From contig JAFARO010000010.1 of the NCBI GenBank assembly GCA_019245415.1, forward strand, positions 62,001-126,000: DNA of 64,000 nt, given 5' to 3'. The stretch comes from Alphaproteobacteria bacterium. Lineage in GTDB: Bacteria > Pseudomonadota > Alphaproteobacteria > Micropepsales > Micropepsaceae. Below, piece after piece: positions 56,015-63,437 of this stretch; the stretch's first letter is position 1, and every line of letters begins with the position of its first letter. The translations under genes were made by a program, and so were the position numbers. Under the pieces are notes generated by a model that saw nothing but the letters and a program-made list of their open reading frames with translations, made no database searches and was not told where the DNA came from.

Positions 56015-58069
56015 CTATTGTGGTCGCGCTCCCGGCGGGCGGGTCTGCGGCAGCTGCAACAGCTGGCTCAAGGTCACCGGGTTGGTGATGGGGGCCGCGC
56101 ATTGTCCGCGCTGGCAGACATAGGCGGTGGGCTGGCCGTTCTCCATCTTCTTGCCGCGGGCGATGTGGCCTTCCGGCAAGTCGCGGTCGGGCGCCAGGAT
56201 GGTCAGCATCTTGTTGGGAAGGCTGCGTCCGTGCACGGCGGCCACCAGTTCCTGGGTTTTGGGGTTCGAGGAGGCCCCGACGATGACGATCTGGAGGTTG
56301 GATGCCGCGAACTCCACATTGTTGAAGTAGCTCGCCATGGCGATCGAGACGCGCATCGCCTCGCTCGCTTGGCAACGCAGCAAGGTGGCGCAGCGGTCAT
56401 TGTATGCAGGCTCATTGGTCGCCATGAAGAGACGCGCCAAAACGCCGATCATCACCGCGTTGGCCGGCGGCTGGGTCTGGTCGTAGATAGACCGCGTACG
56501 GACGATCAGCGGCTCGTCGTCGTCCGCACCCGTATAATAGCCGCCGAGCACGCCGTCCCAGAAATGTTCGTTCAGGGTATGCGTCCAACTCTTTGCATGT
56601 TGCAGGAAGCGCTCTTCGCCGGTGGCTTCCCAGAGCGCGAGCGCGGCACGCGCCATATGGGCGTAGTCGTCCGCGAAAGCCATGTGCGCGCGTTTGCCGG
56701 CGCGCCAGGAATGAGAGAGCCGCCCGCCTTCGCCCAGCGCCTTGACCACGAAGTCGAAGGCCTTGATCGCGGCCTCGATCCATTCGCTGCGGCCCAGGGC
56801 GAGACCGGCATCGGTGAGCGCGGTTATGATCATGCCGTTGGCGTCGGCGAGCACCTTGTCGTCGCGCCGCGGGGTGCCTCGTTTCTGCCGCGCGGAAAGC
56901 AGGAGTTCGCGCTGGCGCTTGAGCAGCGCCTCGTCGGCGTCGGATTGCGGATAAGGCGCGGAGCTGGCTTGACGCTGGAGGATGTTCCTGCCGCGGAAAT
57001 TCCCGTCGCGCGAGACGTTGTAGGCGGCTTTGAATTTCTGCACGAAGGTGCCCATCAGCGCCGCGTCGATCTCAGCCTCGCTCCAGAGATAGTACTTGCC
57101 CTCTTCGCCCTCATGGTCGGAATCGAGACTGGTGGCGAAAGCGTCTTCGATTCGCATTTCGCGCATCAGCCAGCCCACGGTCTCCTGGATCCGCTCCTCG
57201 CAGATGGCGTTGCGATTGTGCTGCCAGACCAGCGTCATCAGGCCCAGAAGCTGGGCGTTGTCGTTGGTCATCTTCTCGAAATTCGGGGTGGTCCAACGCT
57301 CGTCGGTGCAATAGCGGAAGAAGCCGCCGCCGATGTGATCGAATAGTCCGCCGATCAGCATGTGATCGAGAGCTACCGACATGAGCTGGAGAAACTGCGG
57401 CGCACCGCTGCGCAGATGCGCGCGCCAGAGGACTTCGAGCTGCGGCACCGAAGCGAATTTCTGCGGGCCCGTGACGCCGCCGAAGAAAAGATCGAATCGC
57501 TGCGCGATGCGCAACGAGGCCATGTCGAGCGCGCCGCCGTCGAACGGCCCGTGCATGTTGCGGCTCCACAGCTCGTGGATCTGGCCGCTGACGCGGGTGA
57601 CCGCAGTGGAGACTTCCCCCGGCTGATCGCGCCACGCGTTGGCGATGTCGGTGAGGACCGTTCTGAACGCCGGCTGCTCACCTTTCGATTCCTTGGGGAG
57701 GTAGGCGCCGGCAAAGAAGGGCGTGCCCTTGGGATCGAGGATCATGGTCAGCGGCCAGCCGCCGCGCCCGCCCATGGCGCTCGAAGCGTTCTGATAGAGC
57801 TGATCGATATCGGGGCGCTCCTCGCGATCGACCAGCACGTTTACGAAATTCTCGTTCATGAGCGCGGCCGTTTCGGGATCGGCAAAACTTTCGGCCGCCA
57901 TTACATGACACCAATGGCAGGCGGTGAATCCGATCGAGAGCAGAATGGGCTTGTTGCGCCGCTCCGCCTCGGCCAGGGCCTCGGCGCCCCAAGCAAACCA
58001 GTGAACCGGATTGTCCTTGTGCAGCAGAAGGTAGGGGCTGGTCGCCTGGTCAAGCTGATTGCGGCTCAT
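56015..58069 (-). CDS. Thioredoxin-domain protein (DUF255/SPATA20-like)
   Basis: 684 residues. The N-terminal thioredoxin-like domain begins [20 protein letters not shown] and has the active-site CHWCHVM with [30 protein letters not shown], the DUF255 signature. The C-terminal (alpha/alpha)6-like half includes [21 protein letters not shown] and [20 protein letters not shown], typical of the YyaL group. Probably a cytoplasmic redox or N-acylglucosamine-epimerase-like protein of unknown substrate. The C-terminus is also cysteine containing ([11 protein letters not shown]). Confidence 0.88.
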   Translation of the reverse strand: MSRNQLDQATSPYLLLHKDNPVHWFAWGAEALAEAERRNKPILLSIGFTACHWCHVMAAESFADPETAALMNENFVNVLVDREERPDIDQLYQNASSAMGGRGGWPLTMILDPKGTPFFAGAYLPKESKGEQPAFRTVLTDIANAWRDQPGEVSTAVTRVSGQIHELWSRNMHGPFDGGALDMASLRIAQRFDLFFGGVTGPQKFASVPQLEVLWRAHLRSGAPQFLQLMSVALDHMLIGGLFDHIGGGFFRYCTDERWTTPNFEKMTNDNAQLLGLMTLVWQHNRNAICEERIQETVGWLMREMRIEDAFATSLDSDHEGEEGKYYLWSEAEIDAALMGTFVQKFKAAYNVSRDGNFRGRNILQRQASSAPYPQSDADEALLKRQRELLLSARQKRGTPRRDDKVLADANGMIITALTDAGLALGRSEWIEAAIKAFDFVVKALGEGGRLSHSWRAGKRAHMAFADDYAHMARAALALWEATGEERFLQHAKSWTHTLNEHFWDGVLGGYYTGADDDEPLIVRTRSIYDQTQPPANAVMIGVLARLFMATNEPAYNDRCATLLRCQASEAMRVSIAMASYFNNVEFAASNLQIVIVGASSNPKTQELVAAVHGRSLPNKMLTILAPDRDLPEGHIARGKKMENGQPTAYVCQRGQCAAPITNPVTLSQLLQLPQTRPPGARPQ

Positions 58070-58195
58070 GACGGTCCTTGGGATATGCGCCTTGGGCGAG
58101 CGCGACGTTGCGTTGTGCGGATGTCTTGCCCCAAGCTCCCTTTAGCGCGGCGCCGGGCGCGCTCACAAGCCATCGGGCGGAAAGCGGTTAAACGC

Positions 58196-58456
58196 ATGAA
58201 GATTCACATCGATATGGATATGAGCCCCGATGAGGCCCGGACCCTGATGGGCCTGCCGGACCTCAAGCCTCTGCAGGAGGAAATGCTGGCCGAAATGCGC
58301 AAGCGCATGATGGCCGCACTGGGAGCCCATGATCCCGAAGCGATGCTCAAGGCGTGGATGCCCATGGGCGCGGAAGCGTTCGAGCAGTTCCAGCGCTTCC
58401 TATGGGAAGGCGCGAGAGCGGCCGGCGGCGCGAAAAAGCCTTCGCCCAAGGCCTGA
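58196..58456 (+). CDS. DUF6489 family protein
   Basis: 86 residues from ATG 58196. KIHIDMDMSPDEARTLMGLPDL is the family signature, followed by EAMLKAWMPMGAEAFEQFQRFLW. The family is restricted to Alphaproteobacteria, where it commonly precedes mnmE, as here. Function unknown. Its stop shares one base with the mnmE start (TGATG), so the two are co-translated. Confidence 0.8.
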   Translation: MKIHIDMDMSPDEARTLMGLPDLKPLQEEMLAEMRKRMMAALGAHDPEAMLKAWMPMGAEAFEQFQRFLWEGARAAGGAKKPSPKA

Positions 58457-59769
58457 TGGCGGCGGAGACCATCTACGCGCTTAGTTCGGCGCCCGGGCGC
58501 GCCGGGATTGCCGTGGTGCGGATTTCCGGGCCGCAAGCCATGCGCACCGCGGCTGCACTGACAGGCAAACCCCTCCCCCCTCCTCGTCGCGCCGCGGTGC
58601 GTCGGTTCGTCGATGCCCAGGGGAGTCCCATCGACGATGGTCTATTGCTGCTCTTTCCCGGACCGCAGAGCTTTACCGGCGAAGATGTGGTCGAACTCCA
58701 TGTGCACGGTGGTGCCGCGATCCTCGAAGCCCTGTTTCGGGTGCTAGCCGGACTTGGCCTGCGCGCCGCCCGCGCCGGAGAATTCACCCGCCGTGCTGTG
58801 GAGAGCGGCAGGCTCGAGCTCACCCGCGCCGAGGCGATCGCCGATCTCATCGATGCGGAGACCGAAGCCCAGCGCCTCCAGGCATTGGGGCAATATGGAG
58901 GAAACATTGCCGAAACCTGCGAAAGTTGGAGAGACCGGCTGTTACGGGCCTCGGCCGCCGCGGAGGCGGCGATCGATTTTTCCGACGAGGAGCTGCCTGC
59001 CGATCTATTGACCGGCGCGCGCCGCGAAACGGAGCAGATTCTCCAGGAAATTCAACGGTATCTGGATGACTCCCATCGCGGCGAGCGCATCCGCGAAGGC
59101 CTCAGCCTGGCAGTGATCGGTCCGCCCAATGCCGGCAAGAGCTCGCTGGTCAATGCTCTCGCCAAGCGCGATGTGGCCATCGTCTCGCCCCACCCGGGCA
59201 CTACGCGGGACGTGATCGAGGTGCGGCTCGACCTCGGCGGCTATGCGGTGACGGTGGCGGATACGGCGGGCCTGCGCGACGTTTCCGATGCGGTCGAAGC
59301 CGAAGGGGTCTGCCGTGCGATCGAGCGCGCCCGATCTGCCGATCTGGTCGTCCTGCTGCGGGATGGGAGCAGCAACAGAGAGGACGGTTTTGAATCGGAA
59401 AACTTCCGCGCCGATCTGCTCGTCTGGAACAAGTTCGATCTTCCTTGGCCCGGCGAAAGAGACGGGATTTGCATTTCGTCCAAGTCCGGCCAAGGCCTGG
59501 AACAGCTAATTGCGAAATTGACCCAGCTGATAAGCGACCGGCTCGGCGAGACTACGCAGTCGCCCGTTCTGACGCGCCGCCGCCATCGCGATGCGCTGGA
59601 GGAGGCCGCGTGCTCATTGCGGTTGGCGCTCTTGGCTCCGTCGGACAGGCCTGAGCTCTTGGCCGAGGGGCTGCGCCTGGCATTGCGCGAGATCGGCCGC
59701 ATCACGGGTCGCGTAGACCTCGAGGCCATGCTGGATATCGTTTTCCGCGATTTCTGCATCGGCAAATAG
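58456..59769 (+). CDS. mnmE: tRNA modification GTPase MnmE
   Basis: 437 residues from ATG 58456. N-terminal folate-binding domain (IYALSSAPGRAGIAVVRISG, ELHVHGGAAI), then helical domain with the inserted G domain: G1 VIGPPNAGKSSLVNAL, G2/G3 HPGTTRDVIEV and DTAGLRDVSDAVE, G4-like VWNKFD. The C-terminus ends FCIGK, the conserved C(I/L/V)GK. With MnmG it makes the cmnm5 modification at U34. The final AAA-TAG codons are part of the 8-bp duplication made by the element inserted downstream; the gene itself is intact. Confidence 0.96.
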   Translation: MAAETIYALSSAPGRAGIAVVRISGPQAMRTAAALTGKPLPPPRRAAVRRFVDAQGSPIDDGLLLLFPGPQSFTGEDVVELHVHGGAAILEALFRVLAGLGLRAARAGEFTRRAVESGRLELTRAEAIADLIDAETEAQRLQALGQYGGNIAETCESWRDRLLRASAAAEAAIDFSDEELPADLLTGARRETEQILQEIQRYLDDSHRGERIREGLSLAVIGPPNAGKSSLVNALAKRDVAIVSPHPGTTRDVIEVRLDLGGYAVTVADTAGLRDVSDAVEAEGVCRAIERARSADLVVLLRDGSSNREDGFESENFRADLLVWNKFDLPWPGERDGICISSKSGQGLEQLIAKLTQLISDRLGETTQSPVLTRRRHRDALEEAACSLRLALLAPSDRPELLAEGLRLALREIGRITGRVDLEAMLDIVFRDFCIGK

Positions 59770-59770
59770 C
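59763..59770 (+). repeat. Target-site duplication, left copy (CAAATAGC)
   Basis: Direct 8-bp repeat identical to 63428-63435, abutting the left terminal inverted repeat. It contains the last mnmE codon and stop (AAA TAG). An 8-bp duplication is the known length for IS1595-family elements. Confidence 0.8.
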
Positions 59771-59785
59771 CGGTATTAGGTAGCA
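59771..59785 (+). repeat. Left terminal inverted repeat
   Basis: CGGTATTAGGTAGCA. It is the exact reverse complement of 63413-63427 and starts one base after the mnmE stop codon region. Confidence 0.8.
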
Positions 59786-59794
59786 AACACACCT

Positions 59795-59824
59795 GGGAAA
59801 TATAGGGAAATAGCGGGAAATAGG
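59795..59824 (+). repeat. Three 10-bp iterons at the left end
   Basis: GGGAAATATA, GGGAAATAGC and GGGAAATAGG lie end to end with a 10-bp period, so the shared GGGAAATA presents on one helix face. They sit 10 bp inside the left inverted repeat and 15 bp before the first cargo gene. Possible transposase- or regulator-binding sites. No copy is seen at the right end. Confidence 0.6.
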
Positions 59825-59838
59825 GCCATATTCCGGGA

Positions 59839-60294
59839 ATGGCCGAACCGCATGTTGTCTCTGCCCTCAAGGAAAAGCTGGCCCGGCTCAAGGGCGAGTA
59901 CCAGCATCATCAGCTGAGGGCCACGGCCTTGCGCGTCGAGATCGGCAGCGTCGAGAACGTGCTAGCGCTATTCGCCAAGGACTTCGATCCGGCCACGGTG
60001 CCCGCCAAGGTCACGAACGACAAAAGCCCCGCCTGCCTCCCCAAGGGCGCGGGAACGCGTACAGCGCTCGAAATACTCCGGGAGACCGGACAGGCCATGT
60101 CTAGTCAGGAACTGGCGGCGTGCGTCCTACAGCGCTGGGAACGGCCCCTGACGGCCAAGGCGATGGACATGATGGTGAAGGCGATACACGGCAACTTCTC
60201 ACGCCGTACCGACGGCATCGTCGAGTTCACGCGCGAGACATATCCGGGGAGGTGGCGATTAACCTCGGGGAACGATTCAACATTTTGCGAGTGA
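59839..60294 (+). CDS. Cargo protein: coiled coil plus winged-helix-like domain, unrecognised
   Basis: 151 residues. Residues 5-50 form a charged helix (ALKEKLARLKGEYQHHQLRATALRVEIG). After a Pro/Lys linker, GAGTRTALEILRETGQAMSSQELAACVLQRW and ERPLTAKAMDMMVKAIHGNF resemble a winged helix, ending in a wing-like REGxY-type strand (ETYPGRWRL). Similar coiled-coil/winged-helix proteins are scattered in rhizobial genomes without assigned function. It is the first gene of the element; a DNA-binding role is possible but unproven. Confidence 0.6.
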   Translation: MAEPHVVSALKEKLARLKGEYQHHQLRATALRVEIGSVENVLALFAKDFDPATVPAKVTNDKSPACLPKGAGTRTALEILRETGQAMSSQELAACVLQRWERPLTAKAMDMMVKAIHGNFSRRTDGIVEFTRETYPGRWRLTSGNDSTFCE

Positions 60295-60306
60295 TTCTCC
60301 GCTAAC

Positions 60307-60319
60307 TACAAGTGTTGTA
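60307..60319. promoter_or_regulatory. Inverted repeat upstream of the small ORF/ART pair
   Basis: TACAA-GTG-TTGTA is a perfect interrupted palindrome 83 bp before the small ORF. Toxin-antitoxin operons are usually autoregulated at such sites, so this is a candidate operator. Confidence 0.4.
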
Positions 60320-60401
60320 AATTTGCAAGAGTCGATTTGTCGCAGTACGCTGCTTTGGCGTTACTAAAGAATTTGACTCGGTGATTCGCCGGGGATTGGA
60401 A

Positions 60402-60572
60402 ATGACAGCGGAAAAAACGCGCGCGGCCATCAAAAAGATGATCGAGAAGCACACCAAGTCCGTGACGGTGAGCAGAAAGAAGGCGCGTGAATCGCTTATC
60501 AAGGAAGGATTTTATACAGCTGAGGGCAACCTCACCGAGGAATACGGCGGTGAGGAAAAAACAGCTGCATAA
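60402..60572 (+). CDS. Small ORF, candidate antitoxin
   Basis: 56 residues from ATG 60402 (MTAEKTRAAIKKMIEKHTKS), with GGGGATTGGAA just upstream; an in-frame ATG at 60381 would add 7 residues. The protein is a basic helix (KTRAAIKKMIEKHTKSVTVSRKKARESLIKEG) ending in GFYTAEGNLTEEYGGE. The shape (SxxxARxxLxxxGxxTxxGxLxxxYGG) resembles small proteins often encoded just upstream of ART-like genes. It stops exactly where the next gene starts (no intergenic base), as in toxin-antitoxin pairs. Antitoxin function is inference. Confidence 0.65.
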   Translation: MTAEKTRAAIKKMIEKHTKSVTVSRKKARESLIKEGFYTAEGNLTEEYGGEEKTAA

Positions 60573-61244
60573 GTGAGTCGGCTACACACATCTTTTGTCT
60601 TAGGTTTTCACGGATGTGACAGGGACTTCGGACTCAAAGCAGTTCGCGGCGAAATAAATCTTATTCCTGGAAAATCCAAATTTGATTGGATGGGGACAGG
60701 AATTTATTTTTGGGAGAGCGATCCGCAGCGCGCACTGGAATGGGCGCAGCAGAAAGCCAAACGCGGCGCGTGTAACGATCCTTTCGTGATTGGCGCCGCG
60801 ATCGATCTACGGAACTGTTTGGATTTGCTGGTACGCGAAAACGTGGAGCTGGTGAGATTTGCATATGAGTCCTTCAAGGAGGTGCAAGGAAAAGCTGGCT
60901 TGCCGCTACCTGAAAACAAAAAGGCGCCCAAGGACGATAGCCCCGACTTGGTGCTCCGGTACTTGGATTGTGCCGTAATCAATCACCTTCACTCCATTGT
61001 TGAGGGGCCGAGTCGAACGCGGGGGTTTGAGCCGTACGATAGCGTGAGGGCTGTTTTTGGTGAAGGCTCCGCCATCTTCGACGGCAGCAAGCTGATGGAT
61101 AGAAACCACGTGCAAATAGCAGTGCGAAACCCAAAGTGCATCAAGGGGGTTTTCATACCGCTTGATTTCCCCCAGCCGCTCGCCTCTGCCAATAGCCCTT
61201 CCACTGTCGCGAAACCGGATGGCGGGCTGCAGCCGTCACGATAG
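60573..61244 (+). CDS. ADP-ribosyltransferase-like protein, candidate toxin
   Basis: 223 residues starting at GTG 60573, directly after the small ORF stop. Fold-level motifs match ART/DUF3990-like proteins: His13 in VLGFHGCD, Tyr45 in WMGTGIYFWESDPQRALEWA, and a third-strand NHVQIAVRNPKCIKGVF with Gln181 where PARP-like enzymes have Glu. The region is A+T-richer than the chromosome. Residues from about 194 onward (PLDFPQPLAS...) are encoded opposite the transposase 3' end, so the natural C-terminus may have been replaced. ADP-ribosylation is inferred, not shown; a GIY-like reading is excluded by context. Confidence 0.7.
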   Translation: MSRLHTSFVLGFHGCDRDFGLKAVRGEINLIPGKSKFDWMGTGIYFWESDPQRALEWAQQKAKRGACNDPFVIGAAIDLRNCLDLLVRENVELVRFAYESFKEVQGKAGLPLPENKKAPKDDSPDLVLRYLDCAVINHLHSIVEGPSRTRGFEPYDSVRAVFGEGSAIFDGSKLMDRNHVQIAVRNPKCIKGVFIPLDFPQPLASANSPSTVAKPDGGLQPSR

Positions 61245-62139
61245 CGCGGTACTGTTCGCCGTTACTCACGCGCCGGTTATCTTCTCTCCAATCCATTTCG
61301 GCCGCGTAGGCTGCGAGATACCGCCCCGCGATTTTATGATGCGTTCCGATTTCGGCGCGGCGAAGGCGAGAGAAAAACGATTCGACTTGGTTTGTGCACC
61401 CCTCGCCGTCGCTGTACGCGAGCGAATGATTGATGCGCTTGGTTTCGTAGCGCGCGTGCATCGCATCCCAATGCGAAGCTTCATCGGCGTAAACGGTGCT
61501 GCCGACTTCGATCCGATTTTCCAGGCCTTCAACGCCTTGATCCTCGGTCTTTGAAACGAACGTCACGATCTTGCCGTTACGCTCGCGAGCGGCGATCACC
61601 ACCATGCGCTTACCGTTCTGATTACGGGCAAGGCGACGGTCCCGGCGGTTCTCTTTGTGGTTTGCCGGCTTCACATAGCCGCCCGCATACATGCCATCGA
61701 TTTCGACTTCGCCTGACACTTTGGCGTTGCGATCTTGAGCGGCGATAGCTTCGCGAAGCTTATGCGCGAGCACGAAAGCGGTCTTGTATTGCACGTCGAG
61801 GTCACGGCTCAGCTGCAACGCGCTGTAGCCCTTCGCGCCGTTCGTGAACACCGCAATGGCCGCCAGTACGTCGCGGATAGAAAGCTTGCGGCTCGAAAAG
61901 ATGGTGCCGGAGGTAATCGAAAACTGACAGCCGCACTCCTTGGCCTTGCAGCGCCACATCTTCCGGCGAGGCAGCGCGTACAGGTCTACAGCGCCGCACT
62001 TGGGGCAGAACGGAGCGCCTTCGTTGTCGGCGAACCGGATGGACTTGAAAGCCTCGTAAGCCTCCTCATCCGACATACGAAGAATGGCCGCCAGCGAGAG
62101 GGTGCGGGCTTTGCCGGAAAGGAGGAAATGCTGTGCCAT
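61153..62139 (-). CDS. IS1595-family (ISXO2-like) transposase
   Basis: 328 residues. N-terminal zinc ribbon FCPKCGA and CKAKECGCQF, then a helix-turn-helix-like segment (YSALQLSRDLDVQYKTAFVLAHKL), then the ISXO2-like DDE domain: Asp in VEIDGMYAGG, Asp in VYADEASHWD and NQVESFFSRLRR with the final Glu. Length and order are complete, so it may be active. It converges on and overlaps the ART-like gene by 92 bp. It should recognise the 15-bp terminal repeats. Confidence 0.9.
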   Translation of the reverse strand: MAQHFLLSGKARTLSLAAILRMSDEEAYEAFKSIRFADNEGAPFCPKCGAVDLYALPRRKMWRCKAKECGCQFSITSGTIFSSRKLSIRDVLAAIAVFTNGAKGYSALQLSRDLDVQYKTAFVLAHKLREAIAAQDRNAKVSGEVEIDGMYAGGYVKPANHKENRRDRRLARNQNGKRMVVIAARERNGKIVTFVSKTEDQGVEGLENRIEVGSTVYADEASHWDAMHARYETKRINHSLAYSDGEGCTNQVESFFSRLRRAEIGTHHKIAGRYLAAYAAEMDWREDNRRVSNGEQYRAIVTAAARHPVSRQWKGYWQRRAAGGNQAV

Positions 62140-62142
62140 TTG

Positions 62143-62224
62143 TCATCGCATCCAGTGATATTATGCACTGGATATAGCGATAGACTTCTGCGGATGCAAG
62201 TAATACATTCACTGCATCCGATGA
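62143..62224. promoter_or_regulatory. Cluster of inverted half-sites between transposase and DUF6471 gene
   Basis: Four related half-sites alternate in direction: TCATCGCATCCAGTGA (62143-62158, +), CACTGGAT (62166-62173, -), GCGGATGCAAGTAA (62190-62203, +) and TCACTGCATCCGATGA (62209-62224, -). The outer pair matches 14/16; 62150-62157/62166-62173 and CGGATGCA (62191-62198)/TGCATCCG (62213-62220) are perfect 8-bp inverted repeats. They fill the divergent promoter gap, so they are likely operators for one or both genes. Confidence 0.55.
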
Positions 62225-62242
62225 TGTTAATGGACCTGACAG

Positions 62243-62488
62243 ATGCCGAAAAATACCTTTAAATCCAATCCCTTAACCGCCAAATACGAGGAAAGGGCCA
62301 AAAACCTGCTTAAAGGGGAATTGAAAAGACAGGGCTTGACCTACGCCGATCTGGCGGAGCGCCTAGCCGCCCTTGGAGTGCAAGAGACGGAACGAAATCT
62401 TGCGAACAAAATCAGCCGCGGGGGATTTACTGCGGCCTTTCTCCTACAATGCTTTGATTCTCTTAAACTCGACGTGATCCGCCTATGA
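62243..62488 (+). CDS. DUF6471 domain-containing protein
   Basis: 81 residues. The family core is KNLLKGELKRQGLTYADLAERLAALGVQETERNLANKISRGGFTAAFLLQCF, a compact helix-turn-helix-like repeat with the diagnostic ISRGGF. Such proteins are presumed DNA-binding regulators. It is divergent from the transposase, with the half-site cluster in the gap, so it may repress the element. Function inferred from fold only. Confidence 0.75.
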   Translation: MPKNTFKSNPLTAKYEERAKNLLKGELKRQGLTYADLAERLAALGVQETERNLANKISRGGFTAAFLLQCFDSLKLDVIRL

Positions 62489-62602
62489 GGCGCCCAAAAG
62501 AACATGGACCAAGCCCCATGATCCGAGTGCCCAGCCTAGAACCACTGCGGCGATTCCGGGCGCAAACGCGCGCATTCCTAGTCGTGGGGCATTGAGCCAG
62601 AT

Positions 62603-63298
62603 ATGAGCGATCCCGGCGCACCCAATGCCAATACCCAGCACAAGAAGCATGACGCCTTTGATTGGGCCGGGCTGATCATCGCTGTGTTGGGACTGATTGC
62701 CGTTGTGGCCTACACGAGTGTTTCCTATTGGCAGGCCAAACTTACCAAACAAGCCCTCGTATTTGGAAATCAGCCATTCGTAAGCGCGTCCGAAACCATC
62801 ACGACCTACGACGACCGAGCTAAGGCGTGGCCCGTAACTGTAAGTTGGCAAAACAGCGGCAACACTGCTGCCCTCAGCGCCCATGCGGTCGTCAACTTCA
62901 AAGCGATGGAAACGCCCCTCACAAAGGATTTTGCCTTCCCGGATTTGATCGATGGCCCCGGATCGGCAATGCTTATCCCTCCCAAAACGACCATCGCCAG
63001 CGTCGCCGTCGGGCTCCCTTACAGCGATGGTGTCGCTATAAGAAATGGGGATAAGTTCGGTTATATCTGGGGGCACATAACCTACAAGGATACGCTCGAC
63101 AGGAGCGTTGTGCATATCACCCAGTTCTGCACGCAGGTGACTGTGCAGGCCGTCACTGACCCGCCCAAGGCCCAACCCGGGAAGCTTATGCCCCAAAACG
63201 CAGCAACGGTCCCGGTCATGAATTACACTCTCCTCCCATGTTCGTTCCACAATTGCTCCGATGACGACTGCAAGGTGCAAAGCACTAATACAGAATAG
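62603..63298 (+). CDS. Cargo single-pass membrane protein, unrecognised
   Basis: 231 residues. One hydrophobic segment at about 21-42 (WAGLIIAVLGLIAVVAYTSVSYW), short cytoplasmic N-terminus, then an extracytoplasmic beta-rich domain (AWPVTVSWQNSGNTAALSA, IPPKTTIASVAVGLPYSDG, GDKFGYIWGHITYKDTLD). Three cysteines near the end (LPCSFHNCSDDDCKV) could form disulfides. No family is recognised. It is the last gene before the right end of the element; GC content is close to the chromosome. Confidence 0.6.
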   Translation: MSDPGAPNANTQHKKHDAFDWAGLIIAVLGLIAVVAYTSVSYWQAKLTKQALVFGNQPFVSASETITTYDDRAKAWPVTVSWQNSGNTAALSAHAVVNFKAMETPLTKDFAFPDLIDGPGSAMLIPPKTTIASVAVGLPYSDGVAIRNGDKFGYIWGHITYKDTLDRSVVHITQFCTQVTVQAVTDPPKAQPGKLMPQNAATVPVMNYTLLPCSFHNCSDDDCKVQSTNTE

Positions 63299-63350
63299 CG
63301 CCTCGGCCTTACCAAAAATCCCGCATTCCTTCGCTCTCCCTTTGTGAGAG

Positions 63351-63427
63351 CGGTATCAGCTAGCAATTTGGCCCCTATTCGATCCGGTACTAGGTCCGGG
63401 GCCTTGGAACTCTGCTACCTAATACCG
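63351..63427. repeat. 77-bp foldback ending in the right terminal repeat
   Basis: CGGTATCAGCTAGCA (63351-63365) matches the terminal repeat at 13/15 in the left-end orientation and pairs with 63413-63427. Inside it, GGCCCC (63370-63375) pairs with GGGGCC (63398-63403), and a degenerate third copy CGGTACTAGGTCC (63385-63397) is present. The segment could be a nested miniature element or a secondary transposase-binding array. Confidence 0.5.
63413..63427 (-). repeat. Right terminal inverted repeat
   Basis: TGCTACCTAATACCG, the exact reverse complement of 59771-59785. It is followed at once by the second CAAATAGC copy. Confidence 0.8.
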
Positions 63428-63435
63428 CAAATAGC
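63428..63435 (+). repeat. Target-site duplication, right copy (CAAATAGC)
   Basis: Identical to 59763-59770 and adjacent to the right inverted repeat, completing the 8-bp duplication. Confidence 0.8.
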
Positions 63436-63437
63436 GC

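Larger units (their letters stand above)
59771..63427. mobile_element. 3657-bp IS1595-like transposon with cargo genes
   Basis: The element is delimited by perfect 15-bp inverted repeats and 8-bp direct repeats. It holds one IS1595/ISXO2-like transposase (minus strand, 61153-62139) and five other genes: a winged-helix-like protein, a small ORF, an ADP-ribosyltransferase-like protein, a DUF6471 protein and a membrane protein. Elements of this family that carry passenger genes are known as transporter IS. Removing it restores a plain mnmE-parS-mnmG junction with 61 bp between the mnmE stop and the mnmG start codon region, the expected ancestral order. Confidence 0.75.

Noticed and set aside
59771-63427. 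CRISPR array or phage remnant in the accessory region
   Set aside because: There are no regularly spaced direct repeats with spacers and no phage structural, integrase or lysis genes; the only repeats are the three short iterons, terminal repeats and half-sites.
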